Positions 46,558-56,156 of a DNA stretch of 64,000 bases are shown in pieces. The notes under the pieces are model-generated. The model made no database searches. It saw nothing but the letters and a program-made list of their open reading frames with translations, and was not told the DNA's origin. This stretch comes from Peribacillus deserti (GTDB taxonomy: Bacteria > Bacillota > Bacilli > Bacillales > DSM-1321), in contig NZ_JAFBFI010000011.1 of NCBI RefSeq assembly GCF_016909175.1, positions 1 through 64,000 on the forward strand. The letters run 5' to 3'. How positions within the stretch are numbered: the first letter of the stretch is position 1; the number at the start of each line of letters is the position of its first letter. Position numbers and translations under genes: made by a program.

Positions 46558-47679
46558 TTATTCGCCCGCTGTTTCCTGAACAATCGCCACTACCATTTCG
46601 GCCAGCTTGCTCAGCTCTTCTACAGGAATTTTTTCATTTGTTGTATGAATCTCTTCATATCCGACAGCGAGGTTCACAGTAGGAATGCCGAAGCCCGCAA
46701 TTACGTTCGCATCACTTCCGCCTCCGCTTTTTTGCAGCTCGGAAGGACGGCCAATTTTGCTGGCAGCCTTTTTGGCTACTTCTACCACATGGTCTCCATG
46801 GCCGAACTTAAAGCCTGGATACATCACTTCTATACTCACATCAGCACTTCCGCCCATTTCAGCAGCAGCCTCTTCAAAAGCAGACTTCATTTTTGCAGTC
46901 TGTGCTTCCATTTTTTCTGGAATTAATGATCTTGCTTCTGCAAGGATATCAACTCGGTCGGCAACAATATTTGTCTGAGTGCCTCCCGCAAAGCTTCCAA
47001 TATTAGCCGTTGTTTCTTCATCAATTCTGCCTAAAGGCATTCTTGAAATGGCTTTTGAAGCAATTGTTATCGCTGAAACCCCTTTTTCCGGGGCAACACC
47101 AGCATGAGCCGTTTTGCCGTGGATAACAGCTGTAATTCTCGCTTGAGTAGGGGCAGCTACTACTATGTTACCAACCTTGCCGTCACTATCCAGTGCAAAA
47201 CCGTACTTTGCGGTAACAAGGGAAGGATCCATAGCTTTCGCGCCAAGAAGCCCTGATTCTTCACCAACGGTAATGATAAATTGAATAGTGCCATGCGGGA
47301 TATTATTTTCCTTTAGTACACGGATAGCTTCAAACATTGCAGCAAGACCAGCTTTATCATCTGCTCCAAGAATCGTAGTTCCGTCGGTCACTACATAGCC
47401 GTCTTTTACTGAAGGTTTAATCCCTCTGCCCGGTACAACTGTATCCATATGGGATGTGAAATAAATGGGATCTACTCCCTCTTTCGTACCCTCCAGAGTG
47501 CAGATTAAGTTTCCTGCCCCGTGACCTGTCTGAGCTGTTGTATCATCTTCAAAAACTTCTACACCTAATGCACTGAATTTCTCTGTTAATACTTTAGCGA
47601 TTTCGGTCTCGAATTTTGTTTCAGAATCAACCTGGACCAGCTCCAGAAATTCATTTAATAATCGTTCCTGATTCACCAT
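46558..47679 (-). CDS. yqjE: Peptidase T-like M20 metallopeptidase YqjE
   Basis: 373-residue zinc-dependent M20 family peptidase. Metal ligands are in FTSHMDTVVPG (H-x-D), LGADDKAG, the catalytic Glu in VGEESGLLG, ALDSDGKVG and the C-terminal EEIHTTNEK. The insert dimerisation domain is present near residues 180-290. ATG 47679 follows GGAGG; the longer frame is rejected. Probably a tripeptidase or an aminoacyl hydrolase. Confidence 0.9.
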   Translation of the reverse strand: MVNQERLLNEFLELVQVDSETKFETEIAKVLTEKFSALGVEVFEDDTTAQTGHGAGNLICTLEGTKEGVDPIYFTSHMDTVVPGRGIKPSVKDGYVVTDGTTILGADDKAGLAAMFEAIRVLKENNIPHGTIQFIITVGEESGLLGAKAMDPSLVTAKYGFALDSDGKVGNIVVAAPTQARITAVIHGKTAHAGVAPEKGVSAITIASKAISRMPLGRIDEETTANIGSFAGGTQTNIVADRVDILAEARSLIPEKMEAQTAKMKSAFEEAAAEMGGSADVSIEVMYPGFKFGHGDHVVEVAKKAASKIGRPSELQKSGGGSDANVIAGFGIPTVNLAVGYEEIHTTNEKIPVEELSKLAEMVVAIVQETAGE

Positions 47680-47757
47680 TAGGCTAACCTCCAATATGTA
47701 AGTTCATTGTATAGTATACCTGTAAAAGGATTTCAGGGGCAAATATCCTAATTCAGG

Positions 47758-49305
47758 CTACAAAGGGATATTTCCATGTTTTTTCTTTGGCCTGTCTTCC
47801 TGCTTGTTCTTCATCATCTCAAGGGATCTTATCAGCACCATTCTAGTGTCTCTCGGATCAATCACATCATCAACCATGCCCTGGCTTGCCGCAACATAAG
47901 GATTCGCAAATTTCTCTCTGTATTCCTCTATCTTTTTCATCCTGGTCTCTTCAGGATTTGGACTGTTTTGAATTTCCCTTGAAAAAATAACATTGGCTGC
48001 ACCCTGCGGCCCCATGACTGCTATTTCGGCATTTGGCCAGGCATATACCAGATCTGCTCCTATTGATTTGCTGTTCAGCGCCACATAGGCCCCGCCATAT
48101 GCTTTCCTTAAAATAACTGTAATCTTGGGAACAGTAGCTTCTGAATAGGCATACAGAATTTTTGCACCATGCCTAATAATTCCGCCATGCTCCTGCTTAA
48201 TACCCGGGAAGAAGCCTGTCACATCTTCAAACGTAATAATCGGAATATTAAATGAATCGCAAAAACGTATGAATCTTGCTGCCTTATCAGAAGAATCAAT
48301 GTCAAGTCCTCCTGCCATAAATTTAGGCTGATTACATACAAGACCAACAGCCTGGCCCTTTATGCGGGCAAGCCCAATGACAATATTTCTGGCAAAGTCT
48401 TTTTGCACTTCCATAAAAGAGTCCTTATCCATAAGTTCGTCAATGATTGTTCTAACATCATAGGGCCTGACTGCATCAAAAGGAATCTTATCCGTAATAT
48501 CCGGCCGGTAATCATCTAGATCATCTGATTCGAGAGCAGGAGGCTGTTCATGATTATTAAGCGGAAGATACCCTAAAAGCTTTCGTACCATCAAGAGGAC
48601 TTCCTCCTCGGTCTCACCGCCAAAATGCGCATTGCCGCTGATGCTGTTATGTACCTTTGCCCCTCCAAGATCTTCGGAGGTTATCTTTTCACCCGTTACT
48701 GTTTCAATTACTTTAGGACCCGTTATAAACATCTGGCTTGTTTTTTCAACCATGAAAACAAAATCAGTGATGGCAGGTGAATAAACAGCTCCTCCCGCAC
48801 AAGGTCCCATTATCACAGAAATTTGAGGAATTACTCCTGAATAAATAGCGTTTCTATAAAAGATTTGTACATATCCATCCAAAGATACTACGCCTTCTTG
48901 TATCCTGGCTCCGCCGGAATCGTTCAATCCTATAAAAGGAGCTCCATTCTTTGCGGCCAGGTCCATTACATTGGCGATTTTTTTTGCGTGCATTTCTCCA
49001 AGGGCACCGCCAAAAACGGTAAAGTCCTGCGAAAATAAATATATGGGCCGACCATCAACCTTTCCATATCCAGTGACCACTCCGTCTCCGGGCCCTTTCA
49101 TCTTATCCAGCCCAAAATCCCTGGATCGATGCTGAATAAAGGGATTCAACTCTACAAATGACCCTGAGTCAACAAGCAGATCGATTCTCTCCCTTGCAGT
49201 CAGCTTTCCCTTCTCATGCTGTTTAGCTGTCCGCTCATCTCCGCCGCCTAATTCTATCTCCCGCCTGCGGTCGTATAATTCATTGATTTTTTCGTAGATG
49301 TCCAT
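47758..49305 (-). CDS. yqjD: Acyl-CoA carboxylase carboxyltransferase beta subunit YqjD
   Basis: 515-residue carboxyltransferase of the propionyl/methylmalonyl-CoA type. It has the acyl-CoA and carboxybiotin site motifs (LNDSGGARIQEG, MGPCAGGAVYSPA, FEDVTGFFPG, GGAYVALNSKSIGAD). It should make or break (S)-methylmalonyl-CoA with a biotin partner. No biotin carboxylase or carrier gene is in the window. Its ATG overlaps the epimerase stop by one base (TAATG), so the two are translationally coupled. Confidence 0.9.
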   Translation of the reverse strand: MDIYEKINELYDRRREIELGGGDERTAKQHEKGKLTARERIDLLVDSGSFVELNPFIQHRSRDFGLDKMKGPGDGVVTGYGKVDGRPIYLFSQDFTVFGGALGEMHAKKIANVMDLAAKNGAPFIGLNDSGGARIQEGVVSLDGYVQIFYRNAIYSGVIPQISVIMGPCAGGAVYSPAITDFVFMVEKTSQMFITGPKVIETVTGEKITSEDLGGAKVHNSISGNAHFGGETEEEVLLMVRKLLGYLPLNNHEQPPALESDDLDDYRPDITDKIPFDAVRPYDVRTIIDELMDKDSFMEVQKDFARNIVIGLARIKGQAVGLVCNQPKFMAGGLDIDSSDKAARFIRFCDSFNIPIITFEDVTGFFPGIKQEHGGIIRHGAKILYAYSEATVPKITVILRKAYGGAYVALNSKSIGADLVYAWPNAEIAVMGPQGAANVIFSREIQNSPNPEETRMKKIEEYREKFANPYVAASQGMVDDVIDPRDTRMVLIRSLEMMKNKQEDRPKKKHGNIPL

Positions 49306-49724
49306 TAACCCTTATCCCCCTCGAAATCTCTTTCACACAACTCATACAAGACGCCCCCAGTGGATTTGGGATGCATAAAAGCAATGCTTGCACCGTGTGC
49401 ACCAATTCTTGGCTGATTGTCAATCATATTAATTCCTTTTATATGTAATTCTGCTATTCTATCTTCAATATTATGGACACTTAAAGCTATATGATGGATT
49501 CCTTCACCTTTTTTGTCGATAAATCGTGAAATGGGACTTGTGTCTGAAGTCCCTTCAAGCAATTCCAGACGGGTATTTCCAGCAAGAAGGAAAGCAACCT
49601 TCACCTGCTGGCTTTCCACTTCCTCTATTCCCTCAAGCTTTAGGCCAAGCACCTGTTGATAAAAAGGAAGTGATTCTTTTATAGATTTTACGGCTATACC
49701 AATATGGTTAATGTCTTGAATCAT
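49305..49724 (-). CDS. mce: Methylmalonyl-CoA epimerase
   Basis: 139-residue glyoxalase-fold epimerase that interconverts (S)- and (R)-methylmalonyl-CoA. Opening MIQDINHIGIAVKSI holds a metal His; other conserved parts are GIHHIALSV and the C-terminal GVLYELCE with the catalytic Glu. B. subtilis names it YqjC. GGAGG precedes ATG 49724. First gene of a two-gene operon with yqjD; a cre-like site lies upstream. The partner mutase genes are at 56156-60217. Confidence 0.9.
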   Translation of the reverse strand: MIQDINHIGIAVKSIKESLPFYQQVLGLKLEGIEEVESQQVKVAFLLAGNTRLELLEGTSDTSPISRFIDKKGEGIHHIALSVHNIEDRIAELHIKGINMIDNQPRIGAHGASIAFMHPKSTGGVLYELCERDFEGDKG

Positions 49725-49763
49725 ATATACCTCCACTAAAGACAGCACTTTCATTTTTAAAAA

Positions 49764-49777
49764 TGAAAACGCTTTTT
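49764..49777. promoter_or_regulatory. Candidate cre (CcpA) site upstream of mce
   Basis: TGAAAACGCTTTTT fits the CcpA consensus TGNAANCGNWNNCW at all but its penultimate position. It is 40 bases upstream of mce, suggesting glucose repression of mce-yqjD. Confidence 0.5.
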
Positions 49778-49905
49778 GTCGAACTTTACTAAATATTCTA
49801 TATTAATTTACGATTTCCTGCATCCTTCAGGCATTATTAAACGGTTGTCATATACTATCATTCACGATAAAATAGAGAGAGAATTTCCTTAGGGAGAGAT
49901 GGTTT

Positions 49906-50001
49906 ATGCGAAGAAAGAAGTTACAGAAATTAGTAGTGTATCTCATGCTTATAACCATGCTTGTTACTACATTGCTAGCAGGAATAACGCTTGTTTTATG
50001 A
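49906..50001 (+). CDS. prli42: Stressosome-associated protein Prli42
   Basis: 31-residue membrane miniprotein: MRRKKLQKLVVYLMLITM followed by a second half of the single helix and ending TLVL. The basic N terminus (RRKK) and one membrane span match Prli42, which in Listeria anchors the stressosome at the membrane. AGGGAGAG lies before the ATG. In this window it is alone between mce and the L,D-transpeptidase, ended by the hairpin at 50044-50077. Confidence 0.85.
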   Translation: MRRKKLQKLVVYLMLITMLVTTLLAGITLVL

Positions 50002-50043
50002 TTAATACGCAATAATCATTCTTACATGCTTCAGCGACATAAC

Positions 50044-50077
50044 AAAGGCCGGATCAGATAATTCTGACCCGGCCTTT
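50044..50077. terminator. Bidirectional terminator, prli42 and L,D-transpeptidase
   Basis: AAAGGCCGGATCAG / CTGACCCGGCCTTT arms with one mismatch and T-runs both sides, between convergent genes. Confidence 0.8.
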
Positions 50078-50079
50078 TA

Positions 50080-50583
50080 CTATTTTATGGCTTTGTATTG
50101 TTTGGCTATCTGCAGAAAACTTTTGGTTGAATTAACAACTAGAATCTGTGTTCCAAGTGGGACTTTCTCATATAATTGTTCGACATCTTTGTTTGTTAAT
50201 CTGATGCAACCCTGCGAAACGCTAGTGCCAATAAGTCCTGGCCTGTTGGTGCCGTGAACTCCGTAAATGCGGCCGTCTGTGCCTTTTGCATTAAAGCCGA
50301 TCCATCTAGATCCAAGCGGATTTCTCGGATCGCCTCCAGGGATATTTTTTTTGCGGTAATATGGATTTTTTGCTTTTACTGTGACTTTAAACAACCCTTC
50401 TGGTGTCAGTTCCTCGGTTTTTCCTGTTGCCGCTTTATAGACTTTTTGTATCTTATTGTCTTGGACAAGGGCAAGCTGATGAACCTTTTTATTTACAATG
50501 ATAAAAGGCAGGTCCGGAGCCGGAGGAGCAGCGGGCATAATAAAAGACATCATGAAGGCAAAGGTTAAAATAAGGAGCTTCAC
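50080..50583 (-). CDS. L,D-transpeptidase (YkuD family)
   Basis: 167-residue exported L,D-transpeptidase. A signal sequence covers residues 1-20. The catalytic region is GVHGTNRPGLIG plus SQGCIRLTNKD with the active Cys. It forms 3-3 crosslinks or attaches proteins to peptidoglycan in related enzymes. There is no LysM domain. It follows the membrane protein gene at 50595 with 11 bases between, so they are likely co-transcribed. Confidence 0.88.
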   Translation of the reverse strand: MKLLILTFAFMMSFIMPAAPPAPDLPFIIVNKKVHQLALVQDNKIQKVYKAATGKTEELTPEGLFKVTVKAKNPYYRKKNIPGGDPRNPLGSRWIGFNAKGTDGRIYGVHGTNRPGLIGTSVSQGCIRLTNKDVEQLYEKVPLGTQILVVNSTKSFLQIAKQYKAIK

Positions 50584-50594
50584 ATAATCGCCAC

Positions 50595-51599
50595 CTATGC
50601 TTTTTCCTTAGTTTTTACCTGTAATTTCGGTTTAATTCTTGTTTTATTTTTTGGGAAGCCCCTAAAGGCATCCTTGATAACTAAATATTGCTCAAGTTCA
50701 TTAATGAGCTGCAATAAAGACGCTCTAATTTCGAATTCTTCTCTTGTCTTCGGCAGTTCCATATCCCTGAACTCCCTTCGCAGAGCTGCAAGCTTATCAA
50801 GGTAGACATATGCGGTATTATAAGGATGGATATGCTCACTAAGCTCTTCAATAAAAATCGCTATTTTTTTCCCCTGTTCAATCGTTGCCGGTATGGATGA
50901 TACCAGCGGCAGCAGCCGTTCTATAATTTCAAATTGCTTTTGGCGCATACTAAAATAAACATAAAAAATATCTTCATTCCGGAGCACTCGGTTTTCAATT
51001 TCTTTAGAGGCCAGAGATTTAGCATCATTGAGCAGTTTCGAGGTCTCAGTGATTTCTTTTCCTGTCCACACGGTTTCATTTGTTCGTAAATAGTGAACAA
51101 TTTCTTTAAAAATTACATGAAAGTTGTTTTCGACTTGTTCCTGATAGCTCATTAATTTATTGTCTACACTCGGCATGTATAAGTTCATGACTAAGGCAAC
51201 GCCTATCCCTATGACTATCAATAACACTTCATTGTAAAAGAGACTCCATGTAACATGTGCCGATGAATAGAAATGCAGAATGATAACACTGCTGGTTACG
51301 ATCCCTCCCTGCACATGGAGTGCAACGGTAACCGGGATAAACAAGAGGAGCATGATGCCGATGACAAGCGGATTATATCCCAGCATCTCGAAAAAGAATG
51401 CTGAAAATCCCATCGCAATCAAGCATGCCAGCAGCCTGTCCCAAGAGGTTCTAAGCGACCGCTTTTTCGTAACTTGAATGCACAGAATGGTTAAGATTCC
51501 TGCAGAAGCAAAGTTATTCAATCCGGCAACCTGGGCCAATGATATGGCCATTGCAGTACCTATCGCTGTCTTTAAAGTCCGGTATCCTATTCTAAACAT
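50595..51599 (-). CDS. yqjA: Aromatic acid exporter-like membrane protein YqjA
   Basis: 334-residue FUSC/ArAE-type protein (DUF939). Four to six membrane helices fill the first 150 residues, then a large cytoplasmic helical domain, then a basic tail (KNKTRIKPKLQVKTKEK). The opening FRIGYRTLKTAIGTAMAIS is typical. Substrate unknown; the family may transport aromatic acids. It is the first gene of a likely pair with the L,D-transpeptidase. Confidence 0.82.
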   Translation of the reverse strand: MFRIGYRTLKTAIGTAMAISLAQVAGLNNFASAGILTILCIQVTKKRSLRTSWDRLLACLIAMGFSAFFFEMLGYNPLVIGIMLLLFIPVTVALHVQGGIVTSSVIILHFYSSAHVTWSLFYNEVLLIVIGIGVALVMNLYMPSVDNKLMSYQEQVENNFHVIFKEIVHYLRTNETVWTGKEITETSKLLNDAKSLASKEIENRVLRNEDIFYVYFSMRQKQFEIIERLLPLVSSIPATIEQGKKIAIFIEELSEHIHPYNTAYVYLDKLAALRREFRDMELPKTREEFEIRASLLQLINELEQYLVIKDAFRGFPKNKTRIKPKLQVKTKEKA

Positions 51600-51757
51600 A
51601 CTCCAGCTCCAATTAATTGTTTAATATTTGTTTACTCAAATTCCAACAAATTCCTTGCAGGATTAAGTATTTAGCAATACTGTACCAGTTATCTTATGAT
51701 CCGTAAAATTAGAAGACTGCAAAAGCAGCTGAAGAGATTTTATATACAAAAATAAGC

Positions 51758-51788
51758 GGACCTGACAAATCCGGCAGGCCCGCTTACT
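51758..51788 (-). terminator. Terminator of artP-artQ-artM
   Basis: AAGCGGACCTG / CAGGCCCGCTT stem with one mismatch; T-rich on the minus strand. Confidence 0.7.
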
Positions 51789-51832
51789 GTATAGCAAATT
51801 GATAGAGATGAAAACTTACTGCTGAATATGGA

Positions 51833-52555
51833 TTAAAGAATTTTCTCCAAGAAATCCTTAGCACGCTGTGTTTTGGGGCTGCTGAAGAATTCTGAAGGCT
51901 TCGCATCCTCCACTAGCTGTCCTCCATCTAAAAATAATACGCGGTCCGCTACTTCTCTAGCAAAGCCCATTTCATGGGTGACAATGGCCATAGTCATACC
52001 TGTATGTGCCAGTGATTTCATGACTTCAAGCACCTCTTTCACCATCTCTGGATCAAGAGCTGAAGTCGGCTCATCAAAAAGCATTACTTCAGGGTCCATA
52101 GCAAGTGCTCTCGCGATCGCCACCCGCTGCTTTTGCCCCCCGGATAAACGGCTCGGATATTCATCAGCCTTTTCTGCCAGCCCTACTCTTTGCAGAAGGT
52201 CTCTGCCTTTTCCCTCTGCTTCCTTCTTCGTAAGTCCTTTTACCTTAATAGGAGCATATGTGAGGTTTTGAAGAACCGTTTTATGTGGAAAAAGATGAAA
52301 ATGCTGAAACACCATTCCAACCTTTGCCCGAACTTTTAAAATATTAGTTTTCTTGCTGGTGATTTCTTCACCATTGATCCAGATGCTTCCTTCTGTCGGC
52401 TGTTCAAGCAGATTGATGCAGCGCAGCAAAGTGGATTTACCGGAACCCGACGGGCCAATAATAGCGACCACTTCACCTTCTTTAATACCGGTGTTTATAC
52501 CTTTTAGGACCTCAAGCTTCTCAAAATTCTTATGAAGATTATCTATTTTAATCAC
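51833..52555 (-). CDS. artM: Arginine-type amino acid ABC transporter ATPase
   Basis: 240-residue ABC ATPase of the polar amino acid group. Walker [11 protein letters not shown]-loop in [11 protein letters not shown], signature LSGGQKQR, Walker [13 protein letters not shown] and switch His in IVTHEMG. It overlaps artQ by 8 bases. It corresponds to B. subtilis YqiZ. Substrate assignment (arginine) rests on gene order and family, not on direct evidence. Confidence 0.9.
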   Translation of the reverse strand: MIKIDNLHKNFEKLEVLKGINTGIKEGEVVAIIGPSGSGKSTLLRCINLLEQPTEGSIWINGEEITSKKTNILKVRAKVGMVFQHFHLFPHKTVLQNLTYAPIKVKGLTKKEAEGKGRDLLQRVGLAEKADEYPSRLSGGQKQRVAIARALAMDPEVMLFDEPTSALDPEMVKEVLEVMKSLAHTGMTMAIVTHEMGFAREVADRVLFLDGGQLVEDAKPSEFFSSPKTQRAKDFLEKIL

Positions 52556-53207
52556 TGCGTCTCATTCTCCTTTCTACCAGCTTTCCGGCAATAGTCAAAA
52601 TCATGACAAGCACATAATAAACGAGACCGGCAATCAGGATTGGCTCAAAGAATCGATAGCTTTGTCCTCCAACGATGTATGCCCTTCTCATAATATCATT
52701 CAAGCCGATAATTGTAACAACCGCAGATTCCTTTGTTAAAGTGATCATTTCGTTCATCAAGGCAGGCAAAATATTTTTCATGGCCTGTGGGAGAATGATA
52801 TCTGTCATCATCTTTCTATAAGGTACACCCAGAGCAACTGCCGCCTCCTTTTGTCCCTTATCCACAGCCAGAATTCCTGCTCTTATAATTTCAGAAATAT
52901 AGGCAGCTGAATTCAGCCCAAATGAAAGAAAGGCTGCCGTAAACGGTTCAATCTGAATTCCGAATACTTGCGGAGAACCGAAGTAAATCAGCATGAGCTG
53001 CAGGACCAGAGGCGTTCCTCTAAAAATAGACGTATAAAAGTCAGCCAGCCAGTTAAGAGGCTTAATAGAGCTGATTTTGAATAGTGATAGGATTATGCCA
53101 AGCGCAAATCCTAAAAGGGCGGCCAAAGCGACTACTTGTAATGTAATATATATGCCTTCTAGAATATAAGGAAGAGAAGGCGTAACCCGGCTGAAATCTA
53201 AGTTCAA
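52548..53207 (-). CDS. artQ: Arginine-type amino acid ABC transporter permease
   Basis: 219-residue His/Glu/Gln/Arg-type permease with about five membrane helices. The cytoplasmic EAA-like loop is [20 protein letters not shown]. The TTG at 53207 (reading [11 protein letters not shown]) is chosen: AAGGA lies 9 bases upstream and the length matches the family; a longer frame from 53270 has no site. It sits between artP and artM. Confidence 0.88.
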   Translation of the reverse strand: MNLDFSRVTPSLPYILEGIYITLQVVALAALLGFALGIILSLFKISSIKPLNWLADFYTSIFRGTPLVLQLMLIYFGSPQVFGIQIEPFTAAFLSFGLNSAAYISEIIRAGILAVDKGQKEAAVALGVPYRKMMTDIILPQAMKNILPALMNEMITLTKESAVVTIIGLNDIMRRAYIVGGQSYRFFEPILIAGLVYYVLVMILTIAGKLVERRMRRSD

Positions 53208-53308
53208 TATTTTTCGTCCTTCCCATTCATTGATTTCGGTAAAAAGGAATGACTCTATTAGAAAAGTCATTCCTTTTATAAACTATCTCTCTAGTCATTC
53301 AAACTGAT

Positions 53309-54106
53309 TTATTTCGCGTCACTGCCAAACCATTTAATAATCAGCTTTTCTAATTCGCCGTTTTCTTTCATTTTATTCAGCTCAGCGTTAAACTCTTTTG
53401 TAAGCTTGCTATCCTTTTGGAATGCAATAGCAGAACCCGCTTCACCTTCAACTGGGATTTCGTAGCTGACAAGATCCTTGTTATCCTCAAGGTAGCCTTT
53501 TGCTACTGTATCTTCAATGATTGCTGCATCTAAGCGGCCTGCAGAAATCTCCTGAATCAGCTCAGGAATTTTGTTTCTGCTATCAGCTTTCAGTTCAATT
53601 TTCTCTTTTTTCTTTAGATCAGCTGCAATTCCTTCCTGGATAGATCCCAGCTGCACTCCGACAGTTTTTCCATTAAGGTCCTGCTTGGATTTAATGCCGC
53701 TGTCTTTTTTTGTTACAATTAAATGTTTCGCAGAATAGTAGATATCACTGAAATCAACGCTCTTTTTGCGCTCTTCATTTGGCGTCATGCCAGCTAATAC
53801 AAAATCGATCTGTTTGTTTTGTAAGGCTGTTACCAATCCATTAAACTCCATATCCTGAATTTCCATTTTGTATCCCAGATTCTTTGTAATAGCTTTAGCA
53901 ATATCTACATCAAAACCGATGATTTCATCGCCTTTTGCTGTGTCTATATACTCAAATGGACGATAATCTGCCGAGGTACCCATCTTTAATACTTTAGTAT
54001 CCTCTCCTTCTTCCTTGCCTCCGTTAGTTTTTTCGGAAGTGCCGCACGCTGAAAGCAATCCCATCAATAAAACGGCTGCAAAAACAACTGATAGCCACTT
54101 TTTCAT
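53309..54106 (-). CDS. artP: Arginine-type amino acid substrate-binding lipoprotein
   Basis: 265-residue solute-binding lipoprotein. The signal peptide ends in the lipobox LLSAC with the lipidated Cys near residue 21, followed by a short linker. Ligand-binding motifs are MGTSADYRPFEYID, VLAGMTPNEERKKSVDFSD and the C-terminal WFGSDAK. It is first in the artP-artQ-artM operon. A CodY-like box lies between its TATAAT and the start. Confidence 0.9.
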   Translation of the reverse strand: MKKWLSVVFAAVLLMGLLSACGTSEKTNGGKEEGEDTKVLKMGTSADYRPFEYIDTAKGDEIIGFDVDIAKAITKNLGYKMEIQDMEFNGLVTALQNKQIDFVLAGMTPNEERKKSVDFSDIYYSAKHLIVTKKDSGIKSKQDLNGKTVGVQLGSIQEGIAADLKKKEKIELKADSRNKIPELIQEISAGRLDAAIIEDTVAKGYLEDNKDLVSYEIPVEGEAGSAIAFQKDSKLTKEFNAELNKMKENGELEKLIIKWFGSDAK

Positions 54107-54128
54107 GTAAAATATCCCCCTAAAGAAT

Positions 54129-54149
54129 AGTAATCTGAAAATTATTATA
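54129..54149 (-). promoter_or_regulatory. artP -10 element and CodY-like box
   Basis: On the minus strand a TATAAT (54144-54149) is followed by AATTTTCAGATTACT (54129-54143), which matches the CodY consensus AATTTTCWGAAAATT at 12 of 15 positions. The -35 is not clear. The rest of the gap 54150-54402 is AT-rich and shows nothing else. Confidence 0.4.
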
Positions 54150-54402
54150 AGTCAGTTTAATTCATTATGAACTATATCACCATAATTTTCAAGTTCCAAA
54201 ACAAATGTTATATATATACGACAATTTGTATTTTAACACAGTTTGTTATAATTGAAAATAGCTTTTTTATGATTAAAAGTCATCATTACTTAATTATTCC
54301 AGAATATAGTTATTCATAATTATACATAAAACTGAATGGGTTAAAAATTTTTATACGATAGTTTTCTCAAATCAAAAGCCATTTATAGAAAATCAGCATA
54401 AA

Positions 54403-54426
54403 AAAACCCGTCCTAGGACGGGTTTT
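54403..54426 (-). terminator. Terminator of brxB
   Basis: AAAACCCGTCC / GGACGGGTTTT perfect stem with T-run, ending just after the brxB stop. Confidence 0.85.
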
Positions 54427-54436
54427 AACTTACTTC

Positions 54437-54874
54437 TTATAGTTCTTCACAATATTGTTCAAAATAAGACTGAAGTTTGTTTACAACAGACATTGGTTCA
54501 TGTCCTTCAATTTCATGGCGTTCTACCATCGTTAATAATTTTCCATCCTTTAGTAAAGCAAACGATGGTGAAGATGGAGGATACCCTGTAAAAAAGCTTC
54601 TCGCTTTTTCTGTGGCTTCTTTATCCTGGCCTGCAAATACGGTGACAAGATGGTCCGGGCGCTTATCGAAATGAATGGAGTGGGCAGCAGCCGGGCGGGC
54701 GATTCCACCGGCACAGCCGCATACTGAGTTAACCATTACAAGAGTTGTTCCTTTTTCATTAAAAGCCGCTTCCACTTCTTCTGGGGTTTTGAGCTCCGAA
54801 TAACCCGCAGCCGTAATTTCCTGTCTGGCCTGGCGTACTATATCATTCATGAATAAGTTAAAATCCATATTCAA
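54437..54874 (-). CDS. brxB: Bacilliredoxin BrxB
   Basis: 145-residue thioredoxin-fold protein that removes bacillithiol from proteins. The active site is the family C-G-C in [17 protein letters not shown]. The start is TTG 54874 (reading [11 protein letters not shown]), 8 bases after GGAGG; the internal ATG is too far from that site. It corresponds to B. subtilis YqiW. Monocistronic. Confidence 0.93.
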   Translation of the reverse strand: MNMDFNLFMNDIVRQARQEITAAGYSELKTPEEVEAAFNEKGTTLVMVNSVCGCAGGIARPAAAHSIHFDKRPDHLVTVFAGQDKEATEKARSFFTGYPPSSPSFALLKDGKLLTMVERHEIEGHEPMSVVNKLQSYFEQYCEEL

Positions 54875-55082
54875 TGTGTTTTCCTCCTTTAAAAAATCTG
54901 TCCTTAATAATATATCAATTCAAATAGATAATCACAATGAAGGCGCCCTCAGCATGTTGATAAAATTTTTTTATTTCAGTTTAATATTACGCAGCAGGGG
55001 AAAGATATAAGTACATCTAGAACCATACCCCTAAACTCCCTAGATTGGATAGCGCAGATGCGCTATCCATTTTTCTTTATCC

Positions 55083-56156
55083 TTACTCTTTCATTGCATC
55101 CCGAAAATGATCGAATAATTCCTGAACAGCTTTCACCGCTGGTTTATTACCGGCCATTACCTCTTTCTGGGCCTCAGGGAGAAATTTTTGAACTACATGA
55201 CTTTGATAAAATAGATTCGTAAGCTGTTCCGTAATTAGTGAACTCATCCAATCTTTTAATTGATCCTTGCGCCTTTGCTGAAGCACCCCCGAATTTCCGC
55301 AGACTTCTCTGAACTTCCCGATTACCTGCCAGAATTCTTCTATTCCGTCTAAGGTAAGAGATGAGCAAGTGTACGCTTTCGTTTCCCAGCCCGCTGTTGC
55401 CGGCTGAATAAAGTGGAGGATCCCGTTATACTCGTTTTTTGTTTTTTGGGCATAAGGGAGGTTGCTTCCGTCTGCTTTATTCACAATGATAGCGTCTGCA
55501 AGCTCCATAATCCCTTTCTTCATCCCCTGGAGTTCATCGCCAGCACCTGTTAATACTAAAAGTAAAAAGAAATCGACCATTTCTCTTACCATAGCTTCAC
55601 TTTGTCCTACTCCTACTGTTTCCACTAGGATGACGTCAAAACCAGCTGCTTCACATAAGGTAATGCTTTCCCTGGTTTTTCGATGTACTCCGCCGAGCGT
55701 TCCACTTGTGGGAGACGGCCTGATAAAGGCCCTTGGATTTTTGGCTAGAGCTTCCATCCTGGTTTTATCTCCGAGAATACTGCCCCCGCTTAAAGAAGAG
55801 CTGGGATCTACAGCGAGCACAGCGACTCTGTGCCCCTTACTGCACAAATAGGTGCCAAGCGCTTCTATAAAAGTACTCTTCCCTGCCCCCGGCACTCCGG
55901 AGATTCCAATTCTAATGGAATCTGCTTTTATAGACTGCAGTTTTTCCAGGAGCATTTGAGCACTCTCAAAGTGACGGCTTGCATTACTCTCTATAAGAGT
56001 AATGGCCCTTGCAAGCTTAGCCCGGTCTCTCTCAATAATGCCTTTATATAAATCATCAATATCAGGAATCGACCCTGTATTCTTTTTAAATACTCTTTTT
56101 CTTTTGTCGGGATTCCCAGCCCTGCTGTCATTGTTTAGAAAATCATTCAAAGGCAT
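55083..56156 (-). CDS. meaB: Methylmalonyl-CoA mutase-associated GTPase MeaB
   Basis: 357-residue G3E-family GTPase that loads and protects adenosylcobalamin in the mutase. P-loop GVPGAGKST, DPSSSLSGGSILGDKTRM, switch ETVGVGQSE and NKAD. The start overlaps the mutB stop by one base (TAATG), so production is coupled to the mutase. Only an inverted repeat at 55047-55068 (GGATAGCGCA/TGCGCTATCC) lies downstream; its T-tract is on the wrong strand to be a standard terminator. Confidence 0.92.
   Translation of the reverse strand: MPLNDFLNNDSRAGNPDKRKRVFKKNTGSIPDIDDLYKGIIERDRAKLARAITLIESNASRHFESAQMLLEKLQSIKADSIRIGISGVPGAGKSTFIEALGTYLCSKGHRVAVLAVDPSSSLSGGSILGDKTRMEALAKNPRAFIRPSPTSGTLGGVHRKTRESITLCEAAGFDVILVETVGVGQSEAMVREMVDFFLLLVLTGAGDELQGMKKGIMELADAIIVNKADGSNLPYAQKTKNEYNGILHFIQPATAGWETKAYTCSSLTLDGIEEFWQVIGKFREVCGNSGVLQQRRKDQLKDWMSSLITEQLTNLFYQSHVVQKFLPEAQKEVMAGNKPAVKAVQELFDHFRDAMKE

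Noticed and set aside
55047-55068. Terminator of meaB
   Set aside because: The perfect hairpin has its T-run on the plus strand, where no gene ends, so it is not a standard terminator for meaB.
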